Source: Odontocerum albicorne (lineage: Eukaryota; Arthropoda; Insecta; Trichoptera; Odontoceridae). Taken from it: DNA of 64,000 nucleotides. Location: NCBI GenBank assembly GCA_949825065.1, contig OX463848.1, positions 24,026,986 through 24,090,985 on the forward strand, written 5' to 3'. The notes below the pieces were generated by a model that ran no database searches, was not told where the DNA came from, and was given only the letters and a program-made list of their open reading frames with translations. A program made the position numbers and the translations under genes. Shown piece by piece: positions 23,757-34,756 of this stretch (position 1 is the stretch's first letter; each line of letters opens with the position of its first letter).

Positions 23757-24335
23757 TATTTGGGGAGCATGTTCACAGACGACGGAAAGGTAGAACAAGA
23801 TATTGAACGGCGAGTTGCAATAGGAGACAAAGTCATTGAGGCACTAATAGACATACATTCAAACCAAGCAATATCAAGACCTTCTAAAATTATGGTTCAA
23901 AACAGTGTATTAATGGCAACATTGATCTCTGGGAGTGAAATGAAGAATATGACTGAAAGGAGTCAAATAAAAGCAGTGGAAATATGTGCACTGAGAGAAT
24001 ATGTAGTGTATAGATGTGACGGAATAAGAAATGTAATTATTAATGATAAATGTGAACAAAAAACTGATATGTTAAGCAGGGTAAAAAAGAATATGTTGAG
24101 GTGGTTTGGACATGTTTAATGAATGGATGATGGAAGAGTCTAAAAAAATTATAATGCAATCATAAGCCGTAGTCGTGGTAGAAGATGACTGAGAAAAGTA
24201 TGGTTGTTCCAAAAGAATGAAATCTTAAAATAGGAAAGGTAAAGGATTAAGATAAACGGAAGGTGCAATATGAGATGTATGGAAGTGGAAGAGTCGAAGG
24301 AAGTACGTTCTGACAGGAAAGTTTAGCATTCCATG
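23757..24335 (+). mobile_element. LINE-A, best-preserved C-terminal fragment
   Basis: The frame at 23760-24119 keeps 119 codons of the post-palm region of a non-LTR reverse transcriptase. It starts with GSMFTDDGKVEQDIERRVAI, then VLMATLISGSEMKNM (equivalent to the usual LMYGSESW), then SQIKAVEICALREYV and RVKKNMLRWFGHV, with a stop just after. The 3' tail runs on to about 24335. The protein is 5'-truncated, without palm or endonuclease. This copy defines the family used to recognise about 13 other fragments in the window. Confidence 0.65.
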
Positions 24336-24339
24336 TAGA

Positions 24340-26325
24340 AAAATGTAGACTTAATAAATCTGAATACAAACATTTTCAAAAACAAATAGACATGAGATTA
24401 AATTGGGCAAAGAAAGTTGAATCAGACAAAACTGTGTAGAACTCAAAACACTTTAGCAAAAAGCAGAGCCTCTTTAACATGCACCGCAAGCTCAAGGAAT
24501 CCCTTGGTTTGCACAGAATATCACCAATTGCAAAATTAATGGATGACAACAAGAAACCAATCTTGAATATGCATAGTATGTCAGAGACATGGATTAAATA
24601 CATCCATGACATCTTCAGCAACAGTAAAAATAAAAGACACAAATTGTCAAAGAAGTGAAGGTCCCGTAACTCTTAAATCTGAGGTTGTCCACACAGCCAA
24701 AATATCTAGAGAAAAGAAAGCTACTTCTCGACTAGATGATATTCCTGTGGAGGTAGTTTAACTAATAAATTAAGATAACCTGGATTTATAAGTTGAACTG
24801 TTTCATGATATATATGATTCAGCGTATATCCTGGAGGATTGGTTCAAGTCTACTTTTGTAACACTCACCAAAATATCTTATCCTAAGAAATATAGTGACT
24901 GTTGATTAATAAGCCTAATGAGTCACATCCTAAAATAGTTATGCGTATAATTCATGCCGATATAAGTTTAAAATAATTCACAATTTGGCTCCAGGAATTC
25001 ATTTGGAATGCAAGGAACATTGTTCGCATTTAATGTTTATTTTACAAAAATGTTATGATCAGAGAAAAGATGTCTTCACATATTTCATTGATTATGAAAA
25101 TGTTTTTGACTGGGTACAACATAATACACTGATTAAGCTTTTTCAAGATGCTCATGTTGACAAAAAAGATAATTTAAAAAAAAAATCTTTACTGGCAACA
25201 GAAAGCAGAAGTGAAATTAGGCCAGACAAATATGTCAGTAATGGAACTTCCTAGGTGTGTATATCAGGGATATATCCTTTCGTCACTTTTGTTGAACATC
25301 TATTTGGACATTTTTTTTAAAAATGCCATTTAAATCAATTAAAGGGCATAACAGTAAATAAGAATGTTGATCAATGTAATAAAATATTCCGATGATATAG
25401 TGATCTTGGCAGATAACCAAGATGACCTTCAAATTTTACTGAATAGAGTAAACACAGCAGGTGTCGAACAAGGACTGAAAATAAATGTTTAAAAAACAAA
25501 GTTCATGTTCTTAAGTCGACAGCCTCATAATAGTACATCACTGTAGCTAAACAAGCGACCTATAGAGCAAGTCGAAAGCTTCAAATTTCTAGGAAGCCTT
25601 ATTAATCGTGACCTTGACCCAGATAGAGAAGCTAGATGCTAAATTGAAATGGCATGTGCAGGATTTCTCAAGATGAGATTAGTTTTCTACAATGAAAACT
25701 TGAATCTTAAACTGAACGCATGATTAAGTGCTATATATGGTGTTGAAACATGAACCATGTAAACTAAATGCTAAATAAGCTAGAAGCATTCGAAATGTCG
25801 ATTCATCGGAGAATGCTTGGAATTTCTCAGTTTCATTATATCACAAACACCAAGGTGCCACGTCGAGTAGGTGTAGAATGAGAGCTCTTAAATACCATAA
25901 AATACTGAAAGATTGCCTAAATAGGTTATACATTAAAAGCACAAAAATACCAATTCTTAAAATTAATATTGATGAGTAAAATAGAAGGTCGACACCAAGG
26001 TGCCACGTCGAGTAGGTGTAGAATGAGAGCTCTTAAATACCATAAAATACTGAAAGATTGCCTAAATAGGTTATACATTAAAAGCACAAAAATACCAATT
26101 CTTCAAATTAATATTGATGAGTAAAATAGAAGGTCGACGTGGAATTGATAGTAGGCACCTGTCTTGGTTATGCAACCTTCGTGAATGGACAGGTATCCAG
26201 ATAGTTGAGAAGCCGTGCCGCTAAAGACAGAGATACATATTTTCTCAAGCGTGATTGCTAACATCTTAGAGGCCGAACATTGTATATGAAGAAAAATTGT
26301 ATATAATATTTGTTGTCGTTGCATA
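24340..26325 (+). pseudogene. Decayed endonuclease-reverse transcriptase of a second LINE
   Basis: About 2 kb read in successive frames give the expected order of a non-LTR RT. First come HRKLKESLGLHRISPIAKLM and ETWIKYIHDIF (about 24475-24620), then SREKKATSRLDDIPVEVV. Next are LQKCYDQRKDVFTYFIDYEN (fingers/palm, about 25040-25100), a YSDDIVILADNQDDLQ palm block (about 25390-25430), KFLGSLINRDLDPDRE and MSIHRRMLGISQF, and finally GIDSRHLSWLCNLREWTGIQ near the end. Numerous stops and frameshifts make it inactive. It follows directly on LINE-A in the same orientation and contains a 145-bp tandem duplication. Confidence 0.7.
25848..26137. repeat. 145-bp tandem duplication inside the LINE pseudogene
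   Basis: Units 25848-25992 and 25993-26137 both start CACCAAGGTGCCACGTCGAG. The only difference I found is TTCTTAAAATT versus TTCTTCAAATT, so the duplication is recent relative to the decay of the element. Confidence 0.92.
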
Positions 26326-26814
26326 TTGGTAATGTTATGAAAAAGAAAGAAGAATAATTTAATGAACTACGTAAGTTTAAACTTTTAAATTTCTGCATTA
26401 TTGACTGGAATTAAATGTCAGTCAGTATGTTTACTTTAGTTTTCATTTTGTAAACTTGATACATATCTAAAACCACCACTCATTAGTGTGCAATGTATCA
26501 TTTTAGGTTTTATATACAAAAAAACGATTCAGTAAACCAAACAAGTTATAGCATATAAACATTTTATTCAAATTCCATAATAGCCATAAAAGAGTTTATA
26601 TCTTCTAGCTTTTGAAATAATGAACCATTATATTCTGAATGAAAAATATCTGTTCCACAGTGGAAAATTGTAAATTTTATTTAAAAATAAGATGGTATGC
26701 CACTAATCCTTTTTTCAGACATATACACAAACATAATTTATTTCTTAAAATTTTATAAAAATTAAATTAAATTTTCACAATTTAAAATCAAATAATTTTA
26801 CATCCCAATATGAC
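26326..26814. other. AT-rich intergenic sequence
   Basis: No recognised feature. Confidence 0.4.
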
Positions 26815-27020
26815 GACCCCATGGCCTATTTGGTAAGACACATGTCTTCCAATCCAGGGGTTGTGGATATGATTTCAATTGAAATCCAGTATTAAAAGTA
26901 AAAATATGCAGTCAAGTTTTTACTTATGGCACCTTTCTGATTGGTTGGAAGAGATCACCACATATCAATAAGCCAGTCAGGTTGTACTGCATACAACAAA
27001 AGTGCAATACTCAATACAAT
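26815..27020 (+). mobile_element. SINE family A, near full length
   Basis: tRNA-like head with CCCATGGCCTATTTGGTAAG (A-box) and a decayed B-box GATATGATTTCAATTG. The body has TGATTGGTTGGAAGAGATC and CAATAAGCCAGTCAGGTTG, and the tail is ACAACAAAAGTGCAATAC. Confidence 0.6.
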
Positions 27021-28170
27021 TCAAAGACAACAGTAATTATTTCAAAGTCAGTTCCAATTATAATAATCATATGATATATGAGTAATAGTAATATATTTTA
27101 AAAAGTGAAAAGATCAAAACATATTTTACTGTACATACACATACATATACACAAAGTTAAAAAAATTATGAAACCATTTAAGGTCATTATTTTATATTAG
27201 TCCCCTTGAATACATAACCAGTATGTTTCATTAGTTTTTGATATTTTCGATTTAATAAACAATAACCAAAAATAATCTTCCTTTTTCGTTATATCTGCTT
27301 TAAAATGGACTTTTTCGTTATATCTGCTTTAAAATGGTAAATGTGAGATTGATTTATATTCTCTGCACTCCCAATATGGCTCATATTCTTGCAAAAAAAT
27401 ATATAGTAGTGTGGTAATAAATGAATCTAAAAAATAAAAGGAGATAGGACGAAATAAAAAACCCTAATCTGAAACTATTTTTATTTACTAAAATCTAGTA
27501 TCCAAAAATATTCAAGTATATAAGGTAGAAGTTTGATTCACAAAGCTGAATAGACAAGTTAATGCCTGGTTTATATATGTATATACATATATTCATATAA
27601 ATCTCTCATAATATACTTGGTTAGTTGTAAGAGATGTATATATGCAATAAGCCTATCAGGTTATACGAGAAAACTGTATATATAAAAAAATATAATAGTG
27701 TAAAATAATATTTTTTTCTGATGGACAAAGGTATTAAAGAGTCTTGCAAAATGGCGAACTGAAATGAAGCGCATGGAACTAACATGCACACATGAGAAAG
27801 TGTTTACAGTTGGTAGGTTCCACTCAGTCATGGCTAGTCATGCGGGTCCAAAAGGAAACAACATTACATTATTAGCACATGGATGGAAGTGGCAAGTGTT
27901 GCAGTCACTGTGCAATCGCTATTAGTCATATTTACATGGAATAGTTGTTAACAACTGTGGCCCATTTAGATTTCTCTTGATACCTGCACATAAACTAATG
28001 GCTATATGGTATACTCGGCAAAACAATGTGATCAGATTTTGGAGTAAAAAACTCTTTCACTTAAATCAGTATACAAAATAAATTTCAATTTTATCATGAA
28101 ATGTATTTGTTGTTTCATTACTTTTAATTTGCCTGGATATACTGAATATCTATAGTAAGGTATCAATAAT
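27021..28170. repeat. Gene-free stretch with a 29-bp duplication and a SINE A relic
   Basis: A 29-bp unit (CTTTTTCGTTATATCTGCTT...) is directly repeated at 27281-27309 and 27310-27338. A worn SINE A 3' end (TTGGTTAGTTGTAAGAG..CAATAAGCCTATCAGG) lies at about 27615-27690. The 27730-28000 interval has a somewhat different composition but no recognisable gene. Confidence 0.45.
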
Positions 28171-28171
28171 T

Positions 28172-28345
28172 GAGGTGGATGGGATGGCTGCGTGGTAACA
28201 CACTGGACTTCTGTGCGGAAGGTCGTCAATTCGAACCCCACGCTGTGCTACTCCCTTCGAATGACACAGCCATTTTTTCTACTTAGTATTCGAGATATAA
28301 AGATACCTATGACTTCGGTCATAACTATTCTTTCAAAAAAGAAAA
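28172..28345 (+). mobile_element. SINE family B (tRNA-derived)
   Basis: A-box GGATGGCTGCGTGGTAACAC and B-box GTCGTCAATTCGAACCCCAC lie at tRNA-like spacing. The family body follows: GCTGTGCTACTCCCTTCGAA and GATATAAAGATACCTATGAC. Other copies are at 48938 (+) and about 31360 (-). Confidence 0.65.
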
Positions 28346-28399
28346 TAATAATATTAAGAAACAATTGACTAATATCTTCAAAATAAATAATTTTTGGAG

Positions 28400-28760
28400 C
28401 TGCGCAAGAGAGCAGAGGCTAGTGCAGACACTACAATAATGAAGTGTAAAAATTCTTCAAAGAACCTTGTGTCTCTAAATATATTAAGAATGGAAAACTT
28501 TGAAGAATTTAACCTCCCAAAGTTTTCTTTCCTAAACAGCAAGCCCGAAGAACATAAATGAGTTAGCAAGCCAAGATTGAGATGGGAAGATAACATCTCC
28601 AGGGACATATATGAGTATGTACTCCAAGTGAGGAATTGGTGATAAGCTGTGGACCAAGATTGGTGGAGGCAAATTCTGGATACAGGATGCCAGCATCTAG
28701 ACTGGATCATAGTGCCGAAAATGATGACTTGTATAATTTCACCTCAATTTTTAGTAATAA
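28400..28760 (+). mobile_element. Non-LTR retrotransposon C-terminal fragment
   Basis: Plus-strand frames read SLNILRMENFEEF, then SKPRLRWEDNISRDIYEYV and AVDQDWWRQILDTG, interrupted by stops. The GRPRLRW-D...W...A-DR--WR order is the standard closing segment of many insect LINE ORF2 proteins. The minus-strand 110-codon frame here is a shadow. Confidence 0.55.
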
Positions 28761-29339
28761 ACGGCGCTCAAACAAACCACTATGTAATTTAGAGGCAAAA
28801 AAGGTCTGAAAATGAGAAAAAAAACTGTTAACGTCAATAATGATCACTATTAAACTGAAAGTTGGAGCTAAAATACTAAACCAATATGACTTAATATCCG
28901 GTTGTCATAATTTAAATATCTGTCCAAATATCAGAAGCAATTTTGTCAGTGTCAGTTATCTAATAGATGGTAAACTTGCAATTCATTATTGGCATCCTGG
29001 TTTTTACCTTAGATTAATTATCAAATAGCACTTAACCAGTTGTCTATCAAACCATTGGTGCTGGTAACTTTGCTGACATTATGGAATATAACTAAAATAC
29101 AAGGATTATTATGGCCTATGTGACAGTAAAAAAAGTCAATTCAACATTATTTCAACCTGCTCCTCTAGATAGTAGTGAAATATGATTATATAATTTATTA
29201 TAAAATTTAAAGCCTAACAGACAACACATTAATACCCAATACGAATACAACATTAGATTAAAATATTCAAATAATTTTTATGACACTTTCCAGTAAAATA
29301 CTACTATGGAGCATTTAAAACACTGGCAAAATAAATTTG
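28761..29339. other. AT-rich intergenic sequence
   Basis: No recognised feature. Confidence 0.4.
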
Positions 29340-29364
29340 GAAAAGTGTATTCATATGATATAAC

Positions 29365-30401
29365 CATATGAATACACTTTTCGTAATACCATCTGGTGGA
29401 GCCTGTGCAGGAAACACATTCCAGAAACTTACATTTGTGCCATAATTGATATGTACCAAGATGCAAAATCCACAATTAGAACTACGGTGGGTATGACGAA
29501 TTCCATCTGTCACCGAAGGAGTACATCAGGGCTCAGCATTGATTCCATATCTTTTTGGCATTGTTATGGATGCGCTGACGGAAGAGGTACAAAAAGAGGC
29601 ACAGTGGACTTTTATTTACGCGGATGACGTCACAATATGTGCCGATAATAGAGCACAGCTGGAAGGTGGACTGCAGGCCTGGAGAGACCAGCTGAGTGGT
29701 GGTGGACTGAAGCTAAGCGTCTCAAAAACCATGTATATGGTTCTGAATGACCCTGGCACAGACACAACGCCAATCAACATCAGTGACCAACAAATAGAAA
29801 AGTGTCAGGAGAACAAGTACCTGGGGACCATGATCCACTCATCAGGAGACCTAGATTCAAATATTCAGCACCGAATATCCTCAGTTTGGCTGAAATGGTG
29901 GGAAGTCGCGGGTGTGACTTGTGATAAAAAGATGGCCATCAGACTCAAGGGGCTAGTTTACAAGAGTGTCATTCAGCCTGTGCTCACATATGGCTCAGAA
30001 ACCTGGAATACCTCCCTAAGGCACATACGTGCCATACAGACAGCTGAGATGAAAATGTTGAGATGGATGTGTGGTGTCACAAGGCTTGACAGGATCCGAA
30101 ACTCCTACATCCGTGGGAGTCTAGGTGTGTACACAATCTCTGACAAGATTCAAGAGAGCAGGTTGCGATGGTATGGACACGTCAACAGAAGACCACAGGA
30201 AACAGGGCGCAGACACTTAATGTCCCTGGTAAGAGGTCCTGAGGAAGACCCAAGCGCGGGTGGTGAGAGGTGGTTGGGCGGGACATGAAGGACGCTGATA
30301 TCGCTCCGGAATATGCACAGGATCGTGCGAAGTGGCGGCGAATTATTGGAAGAGCAGACCCCACCACCATGTGGGAATAATAATGCTAAGGAAGAGAGAG
30401 A
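29365..30401 (+). mobile_element. 5'-truncated LINE insertion with 18-bp target-site duplication
   Basis: GTATTCATATGATATAAC lies on both sides (29347-29364 and 30402-30419). The first 18 bp of the insert (29365-29382) are the inverted complement of the adjacent host flank 29340-29357. After that comes reverse-transcriptase sequence: SLCRKHIPETYICAIIDMYQ, a frameshift, then an open frame 29539-30288. That frame has FIYADDVTICADNRAQLEG (YADD catalytic motif), KCQENKYLGTMIHSSGDLD, VLTYGSETW, MKMLRWMCGVTRLDRIRN and ESRLRWYGHVNRRP. The 3' tail is AATAATGCTAAGGAAGAGAG. It lacks the endonuclease and upper palm, so it is dead on arrival, though one frame survives for 249 codons. Confidence 0.85.
29539..30288 (+). 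pseudogene. Reverse transcriptase C-terminal half (within the LINE insertion)
   Basis: A 249-codon frame whose first residues, IPYLFGIVMDALTEE, are the palm region after the HQGSALSPYLF-type motif. The preceding EGVHQGSAL is still present just upstream in the same frame. YADD aspartates are at about residues 29-30, followed by thumb and C-terminal segments. The frame is shifted relative to the upstream fingers region near 29500, so no complete protein exists. It is not a host gene. Confidence 0.75.
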
Positions 30402-30419
30402 GTATTCATATGATATAAC

Positions 30420-30829
30420 ATACCTTTTTATACAATTGATCAACCCTGTTTACTTATTTTCATGTAAGAGTATTAACAATTATTTGCTATCAATAAATAT
30501 ATATACATATATTTTCATCATAGTAAATTCAATATGAACAAATGTGAAAAACATGATAAGTAACCCCAAATATAGTAAAATCAAATTCAAACCAAATAGA
30601 TAAATTTAAAAAATCCAGGAAAATCTGATTTGTGGATAGGTTGACTGTACCATATGAATTTATCTAGCTTTACACTGTAGACAACATCTTCTTGATGGAG
30701 ATGCTTTATCAGTCGTGAATGTTAGTATTTTTCCAAGAGAGCATAAAATTTCTTGGTGGCTTTCTTGAAAGTACGCTTTCCTTCGATAAATAGGTTATAC
30801 AGTTTTTTCCGGCTTCTATAGTTTTAAAG
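30420..30829. other. AT-rich intergenic sequence
   Basis: No recognised feature. Confidence 0.4.
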
Positions 30830-31700
30830 TTAAAATTTATACGATGACTTCCAACAAGGGAAATAAAAACCCTTATCAATTTGTTTGATGTGTCCCATCT
30901 GAATTATTGTATTTCTTTTTATTTTGGTTTGCTTGATTCGCAAATTTCTCGATTCCATTCAATGCAGCTGCTAGGCTAATATATAGTAGTCATAAATATT
31001 ATCATATTACTCCACTTCTAAAAAGTCTACACTGGCTCATGTGTCACGAACGGATTAATTTTAAACTTTTCTCTTTGTATTCAAATCCCTTAGTGGGATT
31101 CTCCATTGTATCTTTTGCAGCTGTGTCTGAGAGATGTTTCTTCGGAGAAGAGTAGAACTTTGAGATTGATTTCTTCATTTAATAAAAAGATTGTTCGACA
31201 TTGATCCACTAGGTCAGGGTATTATGATAGAGCTTTGTCATTGCTGGTCTTGTAGCATGGAAAGGTCTCTTAGTGTTAAGATATATGAGTGGCGTGTGCA
31301 GCTTTAAGAAGCACTTGAAGATAACCCTTTTTGGGAGGTCTTATCAAAATGTATGATGGTATATAAACACTACACTCATCGTTGTCGTTACTGAGCATCA
31401 TAGTGGAAAAAATGCCTGTTGTCACTCGAGGGGAGAAGTACAGCGCAGAGTTTGAACCGGCGATGTTCCGCACAGAAGTCAAGTGTGGTACCGCACAGCC
31501 ATGCACTACACAATACCTTAAGTCAAATGAGTTACTATCACATATCGGAAGATCTACTACGCTGACGTTGGTAAGTTTACTGTGTTTTTTTTACCAAATA
31601 TAGTATGTTCAATAATAGTGGTTCAAGTCCCGAGTTAGAATGCCCTTGAGGAGAGTTTGCTCTCTAAACAGCGCTATATAAATTGTCCTTTTATTATTCT
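30830..31700 (+). mobile_element. CR1/L2-like LINE fragment interrupted by SINE B
   Basis: Sense copy with the TTCCAACAAGGGAAATAAAAA start, LLYSNPL-type blocks and AAGCACTTGAAGATAACCC..TTTTTGGGAGG up to about 31355. The same element's tail (TGGTTCAAGTCCCGAGTTAG, GCCCTTGAGGAGAGTTTGC) resumes at about 31610. An antisense SINE B occupies the gap. Frames are destroyed. Confidence 0.6.
31360..31515 (-). mobile_element. SINE family B, antisense, nested in a LINE
   Basis: Reverse complement shows GCATGGCTGTGCGGTACCAC, TTGACTTCTGTGCGGAACAT and a B-box-like GGTTCAAACTCTGCG. CTTCTCCCCTCGAGTGACA and the family 3' part follow. It matches 28172-28345. Confidence 0.6.
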
Positions 31701-31924
31701 TACAATACAGAAGTGCGAAGAAATATTTATTTCCATGGAAGACACATTGAGACTATGCATTTCCACACTATGATCTATCACAAAAAAAAGAAGAAATAAA
31801 TTTACAGAATGTATAAAAAATGGTCAATATTAATACATAAAGATCCCAATTGTAGAAAATGTTTGTGTTTGCATATGGAAATTTTTATATATTGTAGATT
31901 GTTTAAGTTTGGAGAATATTGTAT
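31701..31924. other. Short AT-rich stretch
   Basis: No recognised feature. Confidence 0.3.
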
Positions 31925-32145
31925 GGTGAAAATTCGTAAGACAAAGTTGGTAAGACATCTGTATTCCAACCTGGGGGTTGATGGTTTGATTCCCATTGGA
32001 ACCTATATATTTTTAAAAGGATCCCAGTCTGGTTGTTACTTAAGGCCTCTTTAACAGCTTTATGGTTGGTTGGAAGATATTGTAACATGCCAATAAACCC
32101 GCCAGGTTGATTATACAACGAAAGTGGAATACAATACAAAATAAA
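31925..32145 (+). mobile_element. SINE family A, near full length
   Basis: Head with AAAGTTGGTAAGACATCTG and B-box GATGGTTTGATTCCCATTGG. Body has GGATCCCAGTCTGGTTGTTA, TTGGTTGGAAGATATTG and CCAATAAACCCGCCAGGTTG, and the tail is ACAACGAAAGTGGAATACAA. Confidence 0.65.
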
Positions 32146-33670
32146 ATTTGTAACATATATCAGATGCTTACTTACTTATCTTATTTTGGAATACAAATTA
32201 TTTTCTAGGGAATTTTCTAGGGAATTTTCCACCTCAAAATCGTTTAAACCTTAAATCATCACGTTTTATTGAAAAACATGTTAAAATCGATTTTCTATTT
32301 AAAAAAAAAGGTTGTCAATTCCAATATGAAACAATTTAAACAAATATTGCGGTCAAAAAACGATTTAAATTAGAATTGGCCAAATTTCACTTAATTTTAA
32401 TTATGATTCAAAGACTTTTCTCTCCAAATTTACTTAAAAATAGTGGAGATAAAATATTACATTGATTAAAGTGAAAACGGTTGATGTATAAAACATAAGT
32501 GTAACACAAAAAATGGGCATTCATCCATATTTTTTACATTGAAATAGAACGAACCATATATCAGGTACACTATAAATAATTTAAGATTATAAATTAGAAA
32601 GTATGCATCAATAGAAAGACACTTGCGAATGATTGCTAGTCATCGGTGATTGTAAAAAGAACACTTTCTAAAAAAATCATAAAAAATAAATGATATACTT
32701 TTAAAATAATTATATAACATGTATTTTTTATTTTAAAACAATGACACCATAATATAGATCATTACAATATCGCCAAAAAAGCGTAACAATTGATCGTTCC
32801 GGCATATCTTGCGTGAATACAGAGTGATGTCAATTTTAAATAAATGATTGAACATTTTTCCGGGGGCCCTTATTCATAATGTAAGGAGAGAAAAATGCCA
32901 TAAAATGTATTACCTGCATTCAAACTTCCAATGTTAATGTGTGCGAAATCACTTAACATTTTCACATAACATTTTAATGATATATTTCACTACGGTCTCA
33001 CGTCGCAAGATCACGGCCGCGCGCGCGAAACGAAAAACATTAACACCTGACCAGAGATAATACCAACTGACTTTGACATTTCTGACGCACAACAAAAAAA
33101 CTAACGATTCGATAACCACGTGTGACCTTGCTACTATTTCTGGGCACTGGACAGAGACATCTATTGATTGCGTGTTATATTAAATTGATATCTTCTTCCG
33201 TGTTATTTATGAATTGGTTTCGATTCAGACTACATATAGTAATTTTATCTACATTTAAGTACCAAACAGTTTATATACTTTGGTTTATATGAGAAATGCA
33301 ACAAAGGTGAGCTGATACAGCGGATTCATTTTTAAGTAACACTGCTCGATTTTAAACGTTTGTTATTCACTTTCCTAATTATAATGAATAAATCTACCAA
33401 CTAAAAAAAACTTCCTAAATCACTTATTTAGCTAAAAAAATATCAAAGATTAATACAGTTTTGAAATTGTGGTGGATAAGAATTAAATTTTTAAAATGTT
33501 AGGTTCACACAAATGCTGAAATAAGTTCCTTTTAATTTATTATTTTAAATGTGCTTATTTCAATTTCCACTATAATTTTGTATATTTTTCTGTTCATTTA
33601 AAAAAAAACTCAATTAAACTATAATTATGAAACAGTTAATTATTTAACATTAATTGAAAAACATATTTGT
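32146..33670. other. AT-rich stretch with a small CG-rich patch
   Basis: No gene is recognised. At about 32998-33028 there is a CpG-rich patch (CACGTCGC...GGCCGCGCGCGCG) unlike its surroundings. A 14-bp motif TAGGGAATTTTC is repeated at about 32208-32232. Confidence 0.4.
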
Positions 33671-34305
33671 TTAACCCTTCCCTTACGGTGATAAAAATGA
33701 AACGCGTGTTCCGGTGTTGGGTAGTGAGTACGCGATAAAAAATTAGCGATTTTAAATCGGAAAAATAAGAACATTCATAGATAATCCCCTTAATTAATTA
33801 TAATTGAAGTTAAAAATTATAATAATTGAGATTTATTTGCTGAAAACATTAAAAAACCATCTGGCACCGCTCACGGAACGGGCGTAGGTCTAGTCTCGTT
33901 GCCAGCTCAACAGCTACTGCAGCGCGGCAGGGTTGGGGGCTAACTCGGGCGTCGCTTACACTTGCGAGGTGGAGACAATTGCGCTCCTCGCTATTCAGTG
34001 ACGTATGCAAAAGTGAGATGCGAGTATAGTGTCGCGCTTCCCGCATACTTTTCATCTATCGTCAAGACCCAAGATCGAGGCACTCACAGCGTTTAAATGC
34101 GAATTTGTTTCCGATATTCAGAAAATACTTACAATGTAGTCGATAAATTCTGATTATTATTAATATTATTTTTTAAATCAATGCGTAAATATATTATGGA
34201 GGAATACCTAGAATCTTAACCTTGTATTTATTATATTTATAGAGATATTGATGGTTATTTGAAGCAACGTGTAGAAGATACCCAACACCGGGAAGGAAAG
34301 GTTAA
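33671..34305. mobile_element. TTAA-bounded non-autonomous element (piggyBac-like), GC-rich core
   Basis: TTAA at 33671-33674 and 34302-34305 bound inverted ends CCCTTCCCTTACGGTG and, reverse complemented, CCTTTCCTTCCCGGTG (12 of 16). A further CCGGTGTTGGGTA block is shared by the two ends in inverted orientation (about 33711 and 34281). The core at about 33850-34090 is strikingly GC-rich for this region. It contains a 68-codon minus-strand frame that I regard as chance. No transposase is visible. Assignment to piggyBac rests on TTAA, CC-starting TIRs and neighbouring piggyBacs. Confidence 0.6.
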
Positions 34306-34756
34306 CATAAAAAATATTCTTACAATTAATTGAAGCTTTTGGTGTCGAGCACCACAGAATTAATGTGAAAACAAAAAAAAAGAGCTACAGAGAATGGTGT
34401 ATTTGATGGTGCAACTTTTATTTATTTCATAAATATTCTCATCTATTCACACGTGTGGATCAATATCATGTTCTACCCCTTGTCCAATGAGGGTAGAGTT
34501 TGAAATACTGAAAATGTGCATTTCTCTTTTCAGACTCGAGTTCTGCCTGAAAAACTTCCCTATTTATGCCCAACTTCTTTATAGTAAAGCACCATGATTT
34601 ATATTACCCTCCAATTCGGTGTGTACATGATATAAAATTAATAAAGGCTAAATGTTGAGAATGCTATTTGACCTATAGGGTCACCTTTGAGATTAGCTTT
34701 GCAGAACACCTATGAATAACACACATTGGTATTGTAACAGTATGCTGGAAAGCTTT
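34306..34756. other. Short gene-free stretch
   Basis: No recognised feature between the two TTAA elements. Confidence 0.35.

Noticed and set aside
28185..28260. Possible functional tRNA gene at the SINE B head
   Set aside because: Good B-box but no matching acceptor stem; repeated at 48938 and 31360 with the same downstream body.
28378..28710. 110-codon minus-strand frame
   Set aside because: The plus strand of the same interval carries the recognisable LINE sequence, so this is antisense.
30150..30443. 97-codon minus-strand frame
   Set aside because: Antisense to the C-terminal end of the RT frame at 29539-30288.
33849..34055. 68-codon minus-strand frame in GC-rich DNA
   Set aside because: GC-rich DNA has few stops by chance; no motif, and it lies inside a TTAA element.
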